A DNA stretch of 64,000 nucleotides from Amoebidium appalachense (GCA_963693365.1 CAVNZM010000002.1:6696001-6760000); one strand, 5' to 3'; positions 1-23,432 are shown, counted from the first letter of the stretch. Program-made: numbers and translations. The notes: a model not told the origin generated them from the sequence alone.

Positions 1-152
1 GGTCCTCCCTGAGGATGGGCTCTGCTTATGACGCATACTGTGCACATGGCTGATGTTGCATACTTGAATGTTTGCCTTTGCATGTGTCCTGCACCATGCT
101 TCTCGTCGTGTATGCGTACTTCGTACCGTGTTTCGCATTCAAACCCCCCCGA
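1..152 (+). repeat. Dispersed C-tailed repeat, copy 1 (cut by the window edge)
   Basis: Contains the family core GATGGGCTCTGCTTATGACGC and the 3' end GCATTCAAACCCCCC. It is nearly identical to copies 2 and 6 over about 150 bp. Confidence 0.85.
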
Positions 153-1218
153 TCTTCTTTCAGAGGTGTCCTTTCAGGACAGACCACTGTGTGGAGACCG
201 CGTTACTTCCATGCAACCGGGCATGGTTGCTCTGTGTCGTGCATCTGTAAGCACATACGCATTTTTCGCTGCACTGCATTAGTTTGCACACACATCTTCA
301 CCGTTTTGCTCACCTTGCTTGCATAAGCAACCCTGCTCGTCTTTGATCAAGACGGGTTGACCGGCCCAAGTTCAGTTGATGCTGCTGTCTGAGTTGGAGC
401 GTCGTATATACGCGGGCTAAGGGGTCGAAACTCAGACGCAATTGATGACTTGGGTCCTCCCTAAAAATGGGCTCTGCTTATGACGCATAATGTGCACATG
501 GCTGATGTTGCATACTTGAATGTTTGCCTTTGCATGTGTCCTGCACCATGCTTCTCGTCGTGTATGCGTACTTCGTACCGTGTTTCGCATTCAAACCCCC
601 CCCCCCCCTCTCCCCCTCTCCCCCCTCCCCCCTCCCCCGACGCCTCCCCCTCCCCCTCCCTTAATTTGTTGGAGGGGAGAGAAAAAGAGGGGAATGGGGA
701 AGGAAAGAGAAGGGGGCGGGGAGGGGGGGGGGGGGAGAGGGAGGAAAGGCCGGGGGGGGGGGGGGGGGGGGGGGGGGCGGGGCAAGGGTGTGCGAGTGCG
801 TATTCACGTGAGTGGGTGTATGACTGTGTGTGAGAGTGGGCGCCTGTGCATGTATGCATATATCTTTGCATGTGTGTTTGTGTGTTTGTGGTTGCCCATA
901 TCTTCATGTTGTTGGTATTCTTTGCGTGTGTGGTGATGATTGGACATCCCCCTGCCTCTGGAGTTAATGCGTGTTTAGTGAATTTGTGTGTAGCTGCATA
1001 GCGAATGATGAAGGGAAGGAGAGGAGGAAACATACGCGGAAAAAGAAAGCAACGATGACATCTTAATAATAGTTTGATGTTCCTTAAAATGGGTGAGGTC
1101 TATGTAATAATACGATTATTCTGTATTCATATGGTATATCTGTGACAGCATTTGCGCAGAATTAGCAAATGTCTTGAGTTGACGTTTCTCTGATATCTCG
1201 TTATTGCACAGAACAGGA
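153..1218. other. Spacer upstream of APC7
   Basis: Apart from dispersed-repeat copies 1 and 2, it contains a C-rich then G-rich stretch (594-785) that could pair with itself and a GT-rich patch (785-900). No exon is recognised. N-terminal APC7 exons could be hidden here. Confidence 0.5.
300..607 (+). repeat. Dispersed C-tailed repeat, copy 2 (fullest plus-strand copy)
   Basis: Starts with the GCATAAGCAACCCTGCTCGT segment, shared in reverse with 36820-36860. It continues through CTAAGGGGTCGAAACTC (weakly like a pol III B box) and the GGGCTCTGCTTATGACGC core, and ends TTCAAACCCC running into a C tract. A G-rich stretch follows at 664-785. Confidence 0.85.
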
Positions 1219-1640
1219 GATTGTGCATACTACCATGGTATCTCTCGATTATTCCATGTTATCTCTCAAACATTCCATGGTGTCTCTCGGATATTCCATC
1301 GTATCTCTTGATTATTCCATGTTATCTCTTAAAGATTCCATGGTACCTCTTGAATATTCCATGTTATCTCTTGGATATTCCATGTTATCTCTTGGATGTT
1401 CCATGGTATCTATTGGGTATTTCATGTTATCTCTTGGATATTCCATGGAATCTCTTGGGTATTTCATGTTATCTCTTGGATATTCCATGTTATTCTCTTG
1501 GATATTCCGTGGTATCTCTTGGATATACCATGGTATCTCTTGGATATTTCATGGTATCTCTGGGATATTTCATGTTATCCCTTGGATATTTCATGGTGTT
1601 TCTTGCATATTCCATGGTATCTCTTTGATGTTCCATGTTA
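1219..1640 (+). repeat. 21-bp minisatellite, about 20 copies
   Basis: The unit is GATATTCCATGGTATCTCTTG with small changes. Because the period is a multiple of three, all three plus frames stay open for long stretches; the resulting heptapeptide ORFs are not taken as genes. Confidence 0.95.
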
Positions 1641-1808
1641 TGTAATGGACGGTTTCTTTGTTTTGCAGAGATAGTCTGTTTGTGGCCTCACTACCTTCGA
1701 TGCGTTTTTTTATTATTCCTTGCACTGTTACTAGGGCATATACTCACACACTCGCATTCACACACAGACCGGCAATTACGAGTATGAAGAGTGTGCTAAG
1801 GTGATCAT

Positions 1809-2510
1809 CCCCCCCCCCCCCCCCCCCCCCCCAAAAGCATCCACACACACACACTCTCCCTCTCCCTCTCTCCCTCCCTCCCTCCCTCCCTCCCTCCCTC
1901 CCTCCCTCCCTCCCTCCCTCCCTCCCTCCCTCCCTCCCTCCCTCCCTCCCTCCCTCCCTCCCTCCCTCCCTCCCTCCCTCCCTCCCCCCTCCCTCCCCCC
2001 CCCCCCCCCCCCCTCCTCCCCCCCCCCCCCTCCCTCCCTCCCTCCCTCCCCCCCTCCCTCCCCCCCCTCCCTCCCTCCCTCCCTCCCTCCCTCCCTCCCT
2101 CCCTCCCTCCCTCCCTCCCTCCCTCCCTCCCTCCCTCCCTCCCTCCCTCCCTCCCTCCCTCCCTCCCTCCCTCCCTCCCTCCCTCCCTCCCTCCCTCCCT
2201 CCCTCCCTCCCTCCCTCCCTCCCTCCCTCCCTCCCTCCCTCCCTCCCTCCCTCCCTCCCTCCCTCCCTCCCTCCCTCCCTCCCTCCCTCCCTCCCTCCCT
2301 CCCTCCCTCCCTCCCTCCCTCCCTCCCTCCCTCCCTCCCTCCCTCCCTCCCTCCCTCCCTCCCTCCCTCCCGCCCTCACTCCCCTCCCTCCCTCCCTCCC
2401 TCCCTCCCCTCCCTCCCTCCCTCCCTCCCTCCCTCCCTCCCTCCCTCCCTCCCTCCCTCCCTCCCTCCCTCCCTCCCTCCCTCCCTCCCTCCCTCCCTCC
2501 CTCCCTCCCT

Positions 2511-2543
<33 letters not shown>

Positions 2544-2590
2544 CCCCCCCCCCCTTCTCCCCCTCCCCCCCCCCCTTTCCCCCCTCCTCC
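1809..2590 (+). repeat. Long CCCT microsatellite with C runs
   Basis: A C run (1809-1832) is followed by about 650 bp of near-perfect CCCT repeat with C-run interruptions near 1984-2070, ending in CT and C-rich sequence. Confidence 0.97.
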
Positions 2591-3495
2591 CGCCCCTCAA
2601 TGTCGTTTCCAACCCCTCAATCACTGTATTCCATCTTTCCTTTCCCTTGTTGTCTGCTTTAATGCCTTCATTTCAATCATGTGGGATACATCTCCTTCTC
2701 TCTGCTTTGGCATTTCTATATCAAAGATTACAAAACATTTACATGGTCTTCGAGAAGAGGGATGAAGGGATTACAGCCGACGTTAGCAAAGGACGCATGG
2801 GGCAGTACACTTGTGCAGTGTAGATAGATGGTGATACCGGTGCACGCGGTTCCCCATGCCTTCTCCTACACACCTGCCATGCACATATGTCCGAGAACCA
2901 TTGTTTGCTATAAACAAATCTTCTTCAGCCGTCTATTAGTAAAACGAAGTCTGTTTAGAAACACAAACCCGATTTTGCACTCCTTTGCTTTTTCTTTGTC
3001 CACATAGGCCTAAACAGCTGGAAACATGCCCACGGTTGATCTTCGAACACCTCAGGGCTGAAAAGCAACTCTCGAACTTACATGGACGGGACATCTTTAG
3101 AATGAGATATATTCTGATAAGACTCTGTGGATTTAATACATGGGATATATTAAGAATGAGACACATTCATAGCAGGCCTGGAACTAACTGTGTAGGATGG
3201 TTTTGAAATGAGCTAAGTTTTTGTGTTTATACCAAAAAAGGAACCATACATGCATCACATATGAGAAATCTTTACTCCAGACTCCCCCCCCTCCCCCCCC
3301 CCCCCCCCCTCCTCCCCCCCTTCCACTAAATTCATTCAACCGATGGACGTGAAAGTAGTGAAAGCATGCACGGCATATTTTGGAAACAAGTTGTAAGTGA
3401 AAGATTTTACGAGTTAGCCAATAGCTTGGAACTTGCACGCACGGGATATACTTGAAAATAGATATACTCGTATACTCACATTATACCCCCCCCAG
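2591..3495. other. Unassigned spacer before the first recognised APC7 exon
   Basis: Mostly unique sequence plus a C/T-rich patch at 3284-3320. The segment 3080-3170 contains an imperfect direct repeat (GGACATCTTTAGAATGAGA and GGATATATTAAGAATGAGA). No family match in any frame. Confidence 0.4.
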
Positions 3496-12702
<9,207 letters not shown>

Positions 12703-12707
<5 letters not shown>

Positions 12708-12783
12708 CGTCACAGGATTACCAATAGCAGCCTACATATGACGTCACAGGATTACCAATAGCAGCCTAGATATGACGTCACTA
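12703..12783 (+). promoter_or_regulatory. Three CRE-like TGACGTCA sites in a 34-bp tandem repeat
   Basis: ATATGACGTCAC occurs three times (about 12703, 12737 and 12771), two of them followed by AGGATTACCAATAGCAGCCT with a CCAAT core. The first overlaps the APC7 stop codon. TGACGTCA is the classical CREB/ATF palindrome; function here is inferred only. Confidence 0.55.
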
Positions 12784-13465
12784 TGATTCCACACCGTTTA
12801 GCTTTAGCCATGCACACACATGGAGACTTAGCAGACACAAGTGTGTGTCACAGGGACGGGTACTTTGGTATCATGCAAATGTGTGCATGTCTGGGATATG
12901 TAATGTGCAAACGGCACTACTTGAAACTCATGAATATGGCAAACTCGTTCTCTTCGCTTCATCATTTTCAGCATGCGCACATCCGTACACATACACACGT
13001 TCACACAAGCTCTCAGCCAAACACGTGCATACGTATACACTTTGCACACGCACACTTAAACAACACGTACATTTAGCTCGCACGTGCACACCAACGAAGT
13101 TGCGCTCATGTTTGCAAAAGCGTGAAAACAATCGTCACTACACACACCCAGAACAAGCACAGACACTCGAACACTTCACAGGATAAACGTATGGCCCCAC
13201 AAGCATTTACCAGTCCATAATGATACGGTGTACATAAAACCTTTATTTACTTCCGTAGGAGGCCAACTAATGTGATGATTGTGCACCAACCGAATGTTGT
13301 ACACTAATTAGTGCCTATGCATATGGGGCCGTAAAGTGTTTTAGATTTGTGACTGTTTTTGCTCTGAGCTAGACAGGTGAATAAACACTGATACTTGCTT
13401 TCATCCACATCCAACAACAGGTGTGTGTGTGTGTGGTGGTGGCGGCGAAGCTTGTGTTGTGTGTG

Positions 13466-13509
<44 letters not shown>

Positions 13510-13600
13510 TGTGTGTGTGTGTGCATGTGTGTGTGTGTATGTATACGTGCCACGCTGAGCACGTGCACGGGTGTGTGTTTTGGTGGTAATGGTGGTGGGA

Positions 13601-13641
<41 letters not shown>

Positions 13642-13694
13642 AGCAGAGCCCCATTTTGATGACGCAAGCACACATGCATATGCACACAGTACAG

Positions 13695-13954
13695 CAATAC
13701 ATGATCATGGACACAAGAGTCGTGGGCCATTCAATTGGTTCGATCAGTGTCAAGGCCCATATATATGCGTGAGTGGGATGTGTGTGGGGGGTTTACGCAC
13801 TATTTATTGCTAGTATGTGCATGTACATCGTCTGGGGCCCAGCCGCACTTGACGGCCTACTGTGTTTTCCAGCATGCGTACAGCCAATCAAATGCAGCCG
13901 GTGACATATGTACACGGTACGCAATATTACAACCCTATTATAGATTTTGGATAA
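13695..13954 (+). CDS. Possible two-exon fragment of an unidentified gene
   Basis: Exon 13695-13768 (after GTACAG, before a consensus GTGAGT donor) joins in phase with 13873-13954 (after TTTTCCAG), giving 50 residues ending NPIIDFG and TAA. The composition looks protein-like and free of repeats, but I recognise no family and find no upstream exons. Confidence 0.33.
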
Positions 13955-14482
13955 GCAGCATGCAGAGGCTAGCATCATGGTAGCTCTGAGAATAAGTTAA
14001 GACACCGTATCACAATATCATACTGTGCAGCATTAATAAGGTGATCAAGAATAGTCATTTCAAAACGGATATCATGATTGAGGCAGAGAGGCAGAAAAGA
14101 GAATAAATCCGCCCCTAACCTCCGGTTCTATTACGTTAGTTAGCTAACATGTCACACTTGTCGATAGATATGCATCCGCGAGTAAACCGCCGGCCCCCAC
14201 ACAGATTACACATACGGACAGGAGACACCAAAAACGATTATACCGACACGACATAATCGATCTTTGCGTGTTTATGCCACACAACATCATGAATAAACGA
14301 ATCTATGTAGGAACGAGACGTGTGCTCTAACCGTATCCGCCATACTGAGGCTATCAGTAGTTGGTGTTTTTGCTGTCCTAACACTGGAAGAGACTCACTC
14401 GACACCGTAAAGTAAAAAGATATCTAATATTATCAGCCATAGACTTAAAACTACTCATATTCACACTATGATCCAGCCGTAC

Positions 14483-14586
14483 CTCCGGTGGGGTCGCCAG
14501 CCAATCCGCATATCTCTCGACAATGGGCAGAGACGAAGTGGATGGGAAGAGGTAGAGGGGCGAGTCCGGCGGGATGTGTGTGCACA
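14483..14586 (-). CDS. Possible exon of an unidentified minus-strand gene
   Basis: Between a GGCAG acceptor and a GTACGG donor the minus strand encodes about 34 residues including SLPIVERYADWLATPPE. The sequence is not repetitive and looks coding, but no neighbouring exon or family was found. Confidence 0.25.
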
Positions 14587-14718
14587 CTGCCTGTACATGT
14601 ATTTGGCCAATACACACAAATGAACATACACATATGATTGCTACTCTCCCAACGCATGTGCCCACACACTCAAAACACATATCCAGATTTTTCTTAATTT
14701 TATTGTTTGTAAATCTAG

Positions 14719-14879
14719 GCCGTCAGCCAAAGAGCACAGCCCCCCAGCCGGCCACTGAACCGACACCACCCATATCGGGTGCTAGCGACTACTCAGAAGG
14801 AAGTACCAAAAAAACACGTGTAAAGGCCAGTATAAATAATCCGGAATTTGAAAGCAGAACCACAAAAACATTAGAATGA
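14719..14879 (+). CDS. Possible terminal exon of an unidentified plus-strand gene
   Basis: After a TAAATCTAG acceptor the frame gives 52 hydrophilic, Ser/Thr/Pro/Lys-rich residues ending RTTKTLE and TGA. It could belong with 13695-13954 or be chance. Confidence 0.28.
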
Positions 14880-15257
14880 TGTGCCCGAACACAGCGCACA
14901 CCATGTACATGTGTGTACTGCGCTCACAGGCACCACACGAAACACACCATGCACGTTGTAATAGTAAATAAATTAATAGCTAAAAAGTATCTGTAACAGC
15001 CCTCTCTGGAGCCGTTGACTCAACACTTGCAACAAAACTGTGTCCTGACGCATCCATAAGGACAACCGTATCCCCATAGGCCATCATAAACAAAATTTTA
15101 TGTTTTCGCATTATCGCCCTATGACAGGCGTGGAGCAAAGGGTATGTGTGCATATGTGTGGGGAAGGCAGGAAGAGGGAGAAGGTTCTGTTACCCCCCCC
15201 CCCCCCCCCCCCTCTCTCTCTCTCCCCGCCGCCCCCCTCCCTCTTTGTGTGGTTGAT

Positions 15258-15858
15258 TTAGCGAGTGAACTGCCTGCCATCACCGCCCTGGTTGCTGCGT
15301 TTGAATATTTTGCCCTTTTCCCTCTTGTCGTCACCTGCACAGCACAACAATATTATGAGTATCCATACACCATGTGTACAGTGCACATCCAGCTTGCAGG
15401 TTATGCACATACCCGAGAGGTTTTCCACGTACTTGGCGGGTTGTAGTGTTCGTACAAAACACCACCACCCGTGCTGGTTTACAAAAATAGAGCAAAAAAT
15501 CCACATGTTTATATCTCATGCCTACCAATGTGTGCCTAATACTCAATGGGCGGCCAGGCCCCATCAGATGGAGCACTGTGATCCACTCCTTCATATGCAT
15601 GTGTGGTGGGTGTGGATAAACGAGGTTACGTAAAGAGAAGGGGGGAGGGGGAGGAGACAGGGAGGGGGAGGGGGAGGGGGGGGGGGGGGGGGTTAAAAGC
15701 AAAAATCATAACAACGCAAAGAGAGAAAATGTACGTGTATGTCTGTGTGTGTGTGTGTGTGGGTGGTGGTGGTGGTGGTGGTGGGGGGTGGTGGGGGGGT
15801 AAAGCGCAAGTGCGAGCTCTGTGTGTTGTGTCTGCGTGCGCGCATGTGTGTATGTATG

Positions 15859-15914
<56 letters not shown>

Positions 15915-16477
15915 TGTGTCTGTGTAACTGAGCGCGCATCTGCGTACGCGCGCGCATGTGTATGTGCGTGTGTGTCTGTCCATGTAAATCTGTGTCCCTC
16001 TCCCTCTCTCTCTGTGTGTGTATCTCTGCCTGTGTGTGTTTCTGTGCATGCATGTTCTCCACTTACCCCAGTTGCTGCGCTGTGTCTTGCCCTTGCTAGC
16101 ATGCACATTAAGGTTGACACTTGGGGGCACACGGAACCCAAAGGCCTTTGCAACCCTCACGAGGTCTAGCGTCTGCACGTTGAAGATGTTCTGGGGCGGG
16201 GGGATGGGAGCGTTGGCATGTGTGCACACAACTACGACACATACGCATTCATGACGGGTACATGTGCACACATATGTGTGAAGGATACACGTGCACACGC
16301 ATGCATATGGGTACACGCACAAACTATGCATGATGGGTACACGCACAAACTATGCATGATTGGTACACGTGCACACACACGCACGGAACAGCTTTACGGG
16401 TGGGCACTTCCGGGCACAAACATGCAGACGCATGAAAATGCACACAACATCCGTAACACATAGGTGGTCGACCCCCG

Positions 16478-16550
<73 letters not shown>

Positions 16551-17871
16551 ACCACCACACCACAAACACACACACACACACACACACACACCCTACCTTG
16601 TGGGAGTGTGATGCGTATGCCTGCAGGTATGACCTGTATGCATCCTTGCCGCTCTTGTGCAAGTAGTAGTTCTTCTCGATCAGCTTCTCAAGCTGCAAAA
16701 CATTGTGTCAGGCTACAATCCCACACACACACACAAAAACCGCACACAGACACACTAAAACCGCACACAGACACACTAAAACCGCACACAGATAATCTAA
16801 AACCGAACACAGACACACTAAGACCGCACACAGGCACACTAAAACCGCACACGGACACACTAAAACTGCACACAGACACACTAAAACCGCACACAGACAA
16901 TCAAGAACCGAACACAGACACACTAAGACTGCACACAGACAATCGAAAACCGAACACGGATACACAAAGACCGCACACAGGCACACTAAAACCATGCCCA
17001 CAGCCTGAAGTTCAAAACAAACAAAGCAATAGCAAAACTAACTAAGATGATTAGGAGATATCACCATCAGAATCCAAATAGTGCCCCCCCCCCCCCCCCC
17101 CCCCCCGGGGACTTAACCTGTGCCCCGCATCCTTTGCACCTTTTATGGAATACCCCTCCTCCCCCCCCCCCCTCTTCACACACCACACCACCAGTTAACA
17201 TCTTTTCTTTTCCTTGCGCAATATCTTCATGCGTCAAACCTCTTCTTTCCCCCCCCCCCCCCCCCCTCCCTTCCCCCTGCTCCTTTCAGGATGTACCCAC
17301 CTGGCTCTGTACGTTAGAAATCTTGTTATGAGGGAAGACAAACTCGTTGACGGGGATCTTGGCCTGCTTGAGGTAGCGCAGGAACCCGATCTGGAAAAAC
17401 ACTCAGGTCAGCACACAGACACACAGAGGACACATTTCAGCTTGTGTATGCGCTCGGTTGCAAGGAAAACGCACGACCCTTCGGCACATAAACAGAACAA
17501 AAAAAAAAAAAAGATACTGTGTTGGCGCCTTTGACATATACAGGTTAAATCTTTAAAAATTAACACTGTTATGCCCTTCGGATAAAAGATGCAAGGTCTT
17601 TTAGATCTACACAATATATCTCTTTGGATATATGCCTTGACACCCTTTATATAGAGCTCTGCTTACAACCCCATAAGTATATACACCCGCCAGCTGTTTC
17701 CCCCCCCACCACGACCCATTCTTCCTCCTTTCCTGCACACGTTATTCGACGCATCTGACTGAACACCCCAGTTTTTTTTATCTGCATCCTTTCTCCCAGC
17801 TAAAATACAACCAGCAAATGTGGTGGTGGTGTGCGTACAGAGGGGAGAGGGGGAGGGGCGGAAGGGGAGGT

Positions 17872-17905
<34 letters not shown>

Positions 17906-19180
17906 CTGATACCTCCTCTGGCAGAAGGAACATGAGGGCCTTGCCCCGGGTGTTGGAGCCACGTGCAGTACGACCCACACGGTGGATGTATTCCTGTGTA
18001 CGTGGGTGTACGTGTGTGCGTGTGTGTGTGTGTTTACGTGAGTGGGCACATGTACATGTGGGCACATGTGGGTGTACGTGTGTGTACGTGTGCGCATGTG
18101 TGTGAACATATAGTGTATGTGGTAAAAAAAAAAAGCCTTTATGCTTAGGCAGGTGGAGGGAGGGGGGAGGAGGGGGGGAGGGGGGGGGGGGGGGGGGGGG
18201 GGGATGGGCAATACAGTCAGATACGACACCCTGCCGCCACAAACCCACATCCCCAGCCACCCATCCTCCACAAGCTCTCCCCCCCTCCCCCCCCCCCACA
18301 CACCCTTCCCTCCCCACAGGCCCTCCCCCTAGCTTCTACCCCCATCCACCCTCCCCACCCCCACCTTCTACCCCTCATCGTCCCCCCCCCCCCCAAAAAA
18401 AAAATAAATAAATAAAATCCAGCCACCCATCATTCCCTCAACACCCTCCTTAGCACTCCCTAATCTCGCTCTCTCTCTCTCTCTCCCCCCCGCCCCCCCC
18501 CCCCCCTCTCTCCCCCCCCCCCCCTCTCTCTCTCTCTGTGTGTGTGTGCGTGTGTGTGTCTGTCCGTCTGTCTGTCTCTCCCTCCCCCCCCCTCCCCCCC
18601 CCCCCTTCCTCCAACCCAAACCTTTCCCACACACACACACACACCTTCGGGTCATCTGGGGGGTCGAACTGAATGATCCAATCCACAGCAGGGATATCCA
18701 ACCCACGTGCAGCCACATCAGTGCATAGCAGTATGCCACTGTCTGCCTTGCAGAACTCATAGAAGGTAGTGGTGCGCTTCTGCTGCTTCTGACGACCCTG
18801 TACACGTGCAAGGAAAGAGAGGGGGTGTAAGGGGGTGCGGGTGGTGGGGGTGAATGGAGAGATGGGGAAGGAAGGACGAAAGGGGGGGGGGGGGGGGGGG
18901 GGGGGTTTACTCGTTGAGATGTAAAAAGGTAAGGGAAAGGATGGAAGGAGGGAGGGGGGGGAGGGGGGGGTGGGTGGGTGGGGGGAAGGGGGGAGAGGGG
19001 AAAGGGGGAGGGGGGGGGGAGTGCGTTGATCGGGGGGATCCCGAGAAAACGGTGTGTTGGTTGACTGAGCGAGCCAGGGTGTGTATTTGTGCGTTTATGC
19101 TGCAGCCGTACCCATACGTGTGTGGACACAACCACAGATATTGATGGTAGTGGTTGAGAGAGGCACGGGGGATGAGGCAG

Positions 19181-19212
<32 letters not shown>

Positions 19213-19339
19213 CATAATCATTCATGCACATCATGTGCATGTGTGATTGCAAGAGGACATAGAAAACGGAACGGCTGAGCCAAGTATGTCTGCGGCGCAT
19301 TCAGACTCTGCAAGAAGCAGAGGGAATGTGGAGAGGGAG

Positions 19340-19407
<68 letters not shown>

Positions 19408-19499
19408 GATCGTACGTGGATGTCCATGACGGGGATATCGATGTAGTTGAGCAGCTCGGCATGGAACTTGACACTGTTGCACGAGGAGAAGAACACCAT

Positions 19500-19548
<49 letters not shown>

Positions 19549-21584
19549 ATGGGTGCTGGGCTTGGCGGTTGTGTAACAGGGGCCAGGCACAGAAAGGGGG
19601 AGAGGGAAGGGTGGTGGGTGGGTGGGTGGGTGGGTGGGGGGAGGGGGAAGGGGGGAGGGGGAGAGCAAATTATTTTGTCAATTTGCATGACAACGGTTGT
19701 CTGGGCATCAATAAAGAGTCCCCCCCTCCTCCCCCCTCTCCTTCTCCCCCTCCTCCCCCTCCCCTCTGCTTCTCCCTACCCACCTTCCCCACCCCCCCCC
19801 CCCCCCCACCCCTCCTCCACATTGTCCCCTCCCACCTTCCCTCCCTTTTTCTCGTTAGAATACCCAATTCCCTTCCGTAGCCATACCCCCTTCCCCCCCT
19901 CTTTCCCCATCCTCCCCCCACCCAAACACCCCCCCCCCCCCCCCGCACCCACACCCACGCCACACCCACACCCACACCCACCCACCAATCCCCCCCCCCC
20001 CCCCCCCCCCCCCCCTCCCCCCCCCCCCGCACCCCCACCCCCTTCCCCCCCCACCCACCCACCCACCCACCCACACCTTTTTCTTCAGATTCTTCTTGAG
20101 GAAAGTAAACAGCAACAGGAACCGTGCCTCACTCGGGCACGTAACATAACCCTGCTCCAACCCCTCCACCGTTGCATGCTGCTGGTTATCGTGCACACCA
20201 ATGTAGAGGGGGGCCTTCTTGAGGGACACACGTGCAAGGTCTTCGACGTTTTTGGTCTGTGTGGCGCTGAAAAGGAGCGTCTGGCGTTTCTCTGTTTGAT
20301 GGAAGGGGAGTGTGGAAGGAAGGTGGGGGGGGGGGGGGGGGGGGGGGGGGGGAGGAAGGGGAAGGTGGGGCGGGTGAGAGGGGAGGAGAGGGGGAAGGGA
20401 GGAGGAGGAGGAGGAGGGGGGGTTGGGGGGGGGGGGGGGGGGGTGAGGGTGAGGGGTTGCTAGCATGTGCTACAGAGTGCGAAGTATGAATCAACGACGG
20501 ACAGCACAATGCAGAATATGAGAAGAAGAGCACAAGAGGAGTATGCGCCAAAGGGGAAGCCCAATCTCAGGAACGTACACCCACATCCATGCATGCACGA
20601 TCTCATGATGCACACACGCACGCATCCGCACACGTACAAACACGTACATGAAAGTACACGCACACACACGTAAGCGAGTACGCACGAACACACAACCACA
20701 CACACCGCACACACAAGTCCACACACACACACGTACTGGGCAGCAGGCGCACAATCTGCTTCATCTCCTCCTCGAATCCAATCTCCAGACAGCGGTCGGC
20801 CTCATCGATAATCAGTGCCTGCATGTTTTTGTACACAAACCCACGTGTGCTCTGCGCAGAGCAAATGTCAGCATTCTGAATGGAATAATAATCCATCATA
20901 CACCCTATTCGGATGTTATATATGTTTACGGGAACCTCTCTCTCTCTCTTTCTCTCTCTCTCCTCTCTCTTTCTCCTTCTCCCTTCCCCTTACTTCCCTC
21001 CCCCCCCCCTCCCCCCCCCCCCCCACCACCACCACCCCCTCTCTCCCCTTCCCCCTTCCATCCTCTGTGTGTCCGTGGGCCTGCACTTGTATGTTGTGTA
21101 TATGCATGCATGTGCATCTGTCAGTGTGTCTGCGTGCCCGCATATGTCTGTGCCGCACGCATCTGCTTATATGTGCCTGCCCCTGTGCCTGCACATGTAC
21201 GTGCCCGTCCACCCCCCTACCTGCAGGTGGTCCAGCAGTCTACCGGGGGTAGCTATGAGTATGTTGACTCCCTTGGCCAGCTTCTCCGCCTCGGCCTTGC
21301 GGTTGGCTCCTACAAACAAACAGTCAATACCCTCACTCTACCCCCCCCCCCCCCCTCTCTCCTCCTCTATCTCTCTCTACCCCCCCCCTGCCCCCCCCCA
21401 CACACACACAAAGAAAAAGAACCAACCTCTCCCTCTTTTTCCTATGCAGAGGTGTTTGTAAACACAAGCAGTCCCTTCTCCAACCCCCAGCCCCCCCAGG
21501 AACCCCGTCACCCATTTGCACATGTTGACGAGCCAGAAAAGTATACGGCTGTATCGTGTCGTGAATGAGGGGGAGGGAGAAGAG

Positions 21585-21623
<39 letters not shown>

Positions 21624-21722
21624 CGTCTTGTGTGTGCGCGTGCATGCATGCATGCATCGTGGTGGTGGTAAGGGCGTGCGCACATTGCTCACATGTGTGC
21701 TTGGGGTGATGGTGGTGGTGGT

Positions 21723-21755
<33 letters not shown>

Positions 21756-22877
21756 GGTTGGTTTCAACGCACCTCCCATGACGATACCAAATGTCTGTGA
21801 GTGATATTTAAGCAAATCACGCGCGACGCCCAAAATCTGGAGCGCAAGCTCGCGTGTAGGCGAGATCACAACGGCACCGGTACCATTGCGAGGAGTGAAC
21901 TTGAGCTTGTGCAGGAGCTCGATGGTGGGGAGGAGGAAGGCTATGGTCTTGCCTGAGCCTGTACGTGCGGCTGCAAGAACGTCCTGTGGGTATAAAAAGG
22001 GCGCCGGGCGGAGGGGGGTTGGGGGGGATGTTGTGTGAGATACGAGAAACAAGGACAAGTAGCAGGTACAGTGCAGGTCCTAGAAGGCAAGAACCTGAAA
22101 AAGGGCAGGGAAAAAGGGGACAGGGGTGAGGGGGAGGGCGGAAGGGGGAGGGTGGAGGGGGGATTTAAATGTGTTATGGAGTACCAAGTACACAGTCATG
22201 ACGGACAAAACAATGCAGATTTTGCAGAGCACACACAAGAATATGCATCATAAGCAGAGCCCATCCTTGAAGGGGTCTAGAAGAAGGGGAGCAGGGAGGG
22301 GGACGGGAGGGGAGGGCGGGAAGGGGGGGGGGGGGGGGGGGGATGGTGGTTGTAGTTTGGGGGATAAAGGGGATTTGCATACATGCCTGTGTGTGTGGGT
22401 GGGTGTTTGTGTGTGTGTGAGTGGGTGGGTGTGCGTGTGAGCAGATGTGCATGTGCCTGTGCTTGCGGGAAAGACGGGACCGGAGGGGAGGGGGGGAAGA
22501 GGGGGAAGAAGTTGCTTCTTGTGTCACCGTGTACAACGGAAGGGAAAGACACAAAACAGTGTAGCTGCATTCCGGGGGTATTGGCTGTGTTTGTGCAAGC
22601 ATGCGTGCGTGTATATATGCATGTACATGTGCTGGTGCGCGTCCAGGGGGTGTTCGCCTGCACGTGTGCATGTGTGTGCCTGTGTGTGTGCACATTATTT
22701 GGATGTGTGTTTGCATGTATGCACATGTGTGCATAATGCACATGCCTATTTGTATGTGCATGCAAGAGTGTAGATGTGTGTTTGCATGCACGTGAGCACC
22801 CACCTTGCCCTCCAGCAGGTGAGACACTGTGCGCCTCTGCACCTCAGTCATTGTTGTGAACCCCATGTCCTTGATGG

Positions 22878-22926
<49 letters not shown>

Positions 22927-23432
22927 AGCCCAGACTTCTCCCAACTATTTGTTTCCTTTTTCTTCTTAACAATTCATCACCCTCCTTTTTATATGGTACA
23001 GCTTGAGACCATAAGAGGCCGGGGAGGCCGGAGAGGGGGGGAAGGGAGGTGGGGAGGAGGGGACATGGGGAGGGGGTGGGGGGTGGCGGGATGGGGGGAA
23101 GATGTGTTACAGGCAGACGTTGCAGAGCACGCGTGAGTGAAGGGGGAGGAGGGGGGAGGGGGGGGAGGGGGGGAGGGGGGGGGGGGGGGGGGGGAGGGGT
23201 TGTGTGTGAACAGCATGCTGAGAACCACTATTGCTTTATCCCCACTATCCCTAATTGATTTGCACCTTGAGCCGCTTGGTAGCCACAACCTATTCCCTGA
23301 ACCCATCTCCCCCCCACCCCCTTCTACCCCTTCTCCAACCCACTCACACACCCCCCCCCAAAAAACACTGAAGAAACCATCCTGCCCAACAACACAAAAG
23401 ACAACCAACTCACCCTGCAATCTCCCCCCATC

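Larger units (their letters stand above)
12784..15257. other. Spacer between APC7 and DDX18
   Basis: Mostly unique AT-richer sequence with GT and G tracts at 13420-13525 and 13602-13640. Possible short exons are listed separately. No complete gene is recognised. Confidence 0.5.

Noticed and set aside
401-440. tRNA gene suggested by GGGTCGAAACTC in the dispersed repeat
   Set aside because: No cloverleaf can be drawn; at most a weak B-box in a SINE-like repeat.
1801-2823. Long Ser/Leu/Pro-rich open frames across the CCCT tract
   Set aside because: Pure read-through of a tetranucleotide repeat on either strand; no start context or homology.
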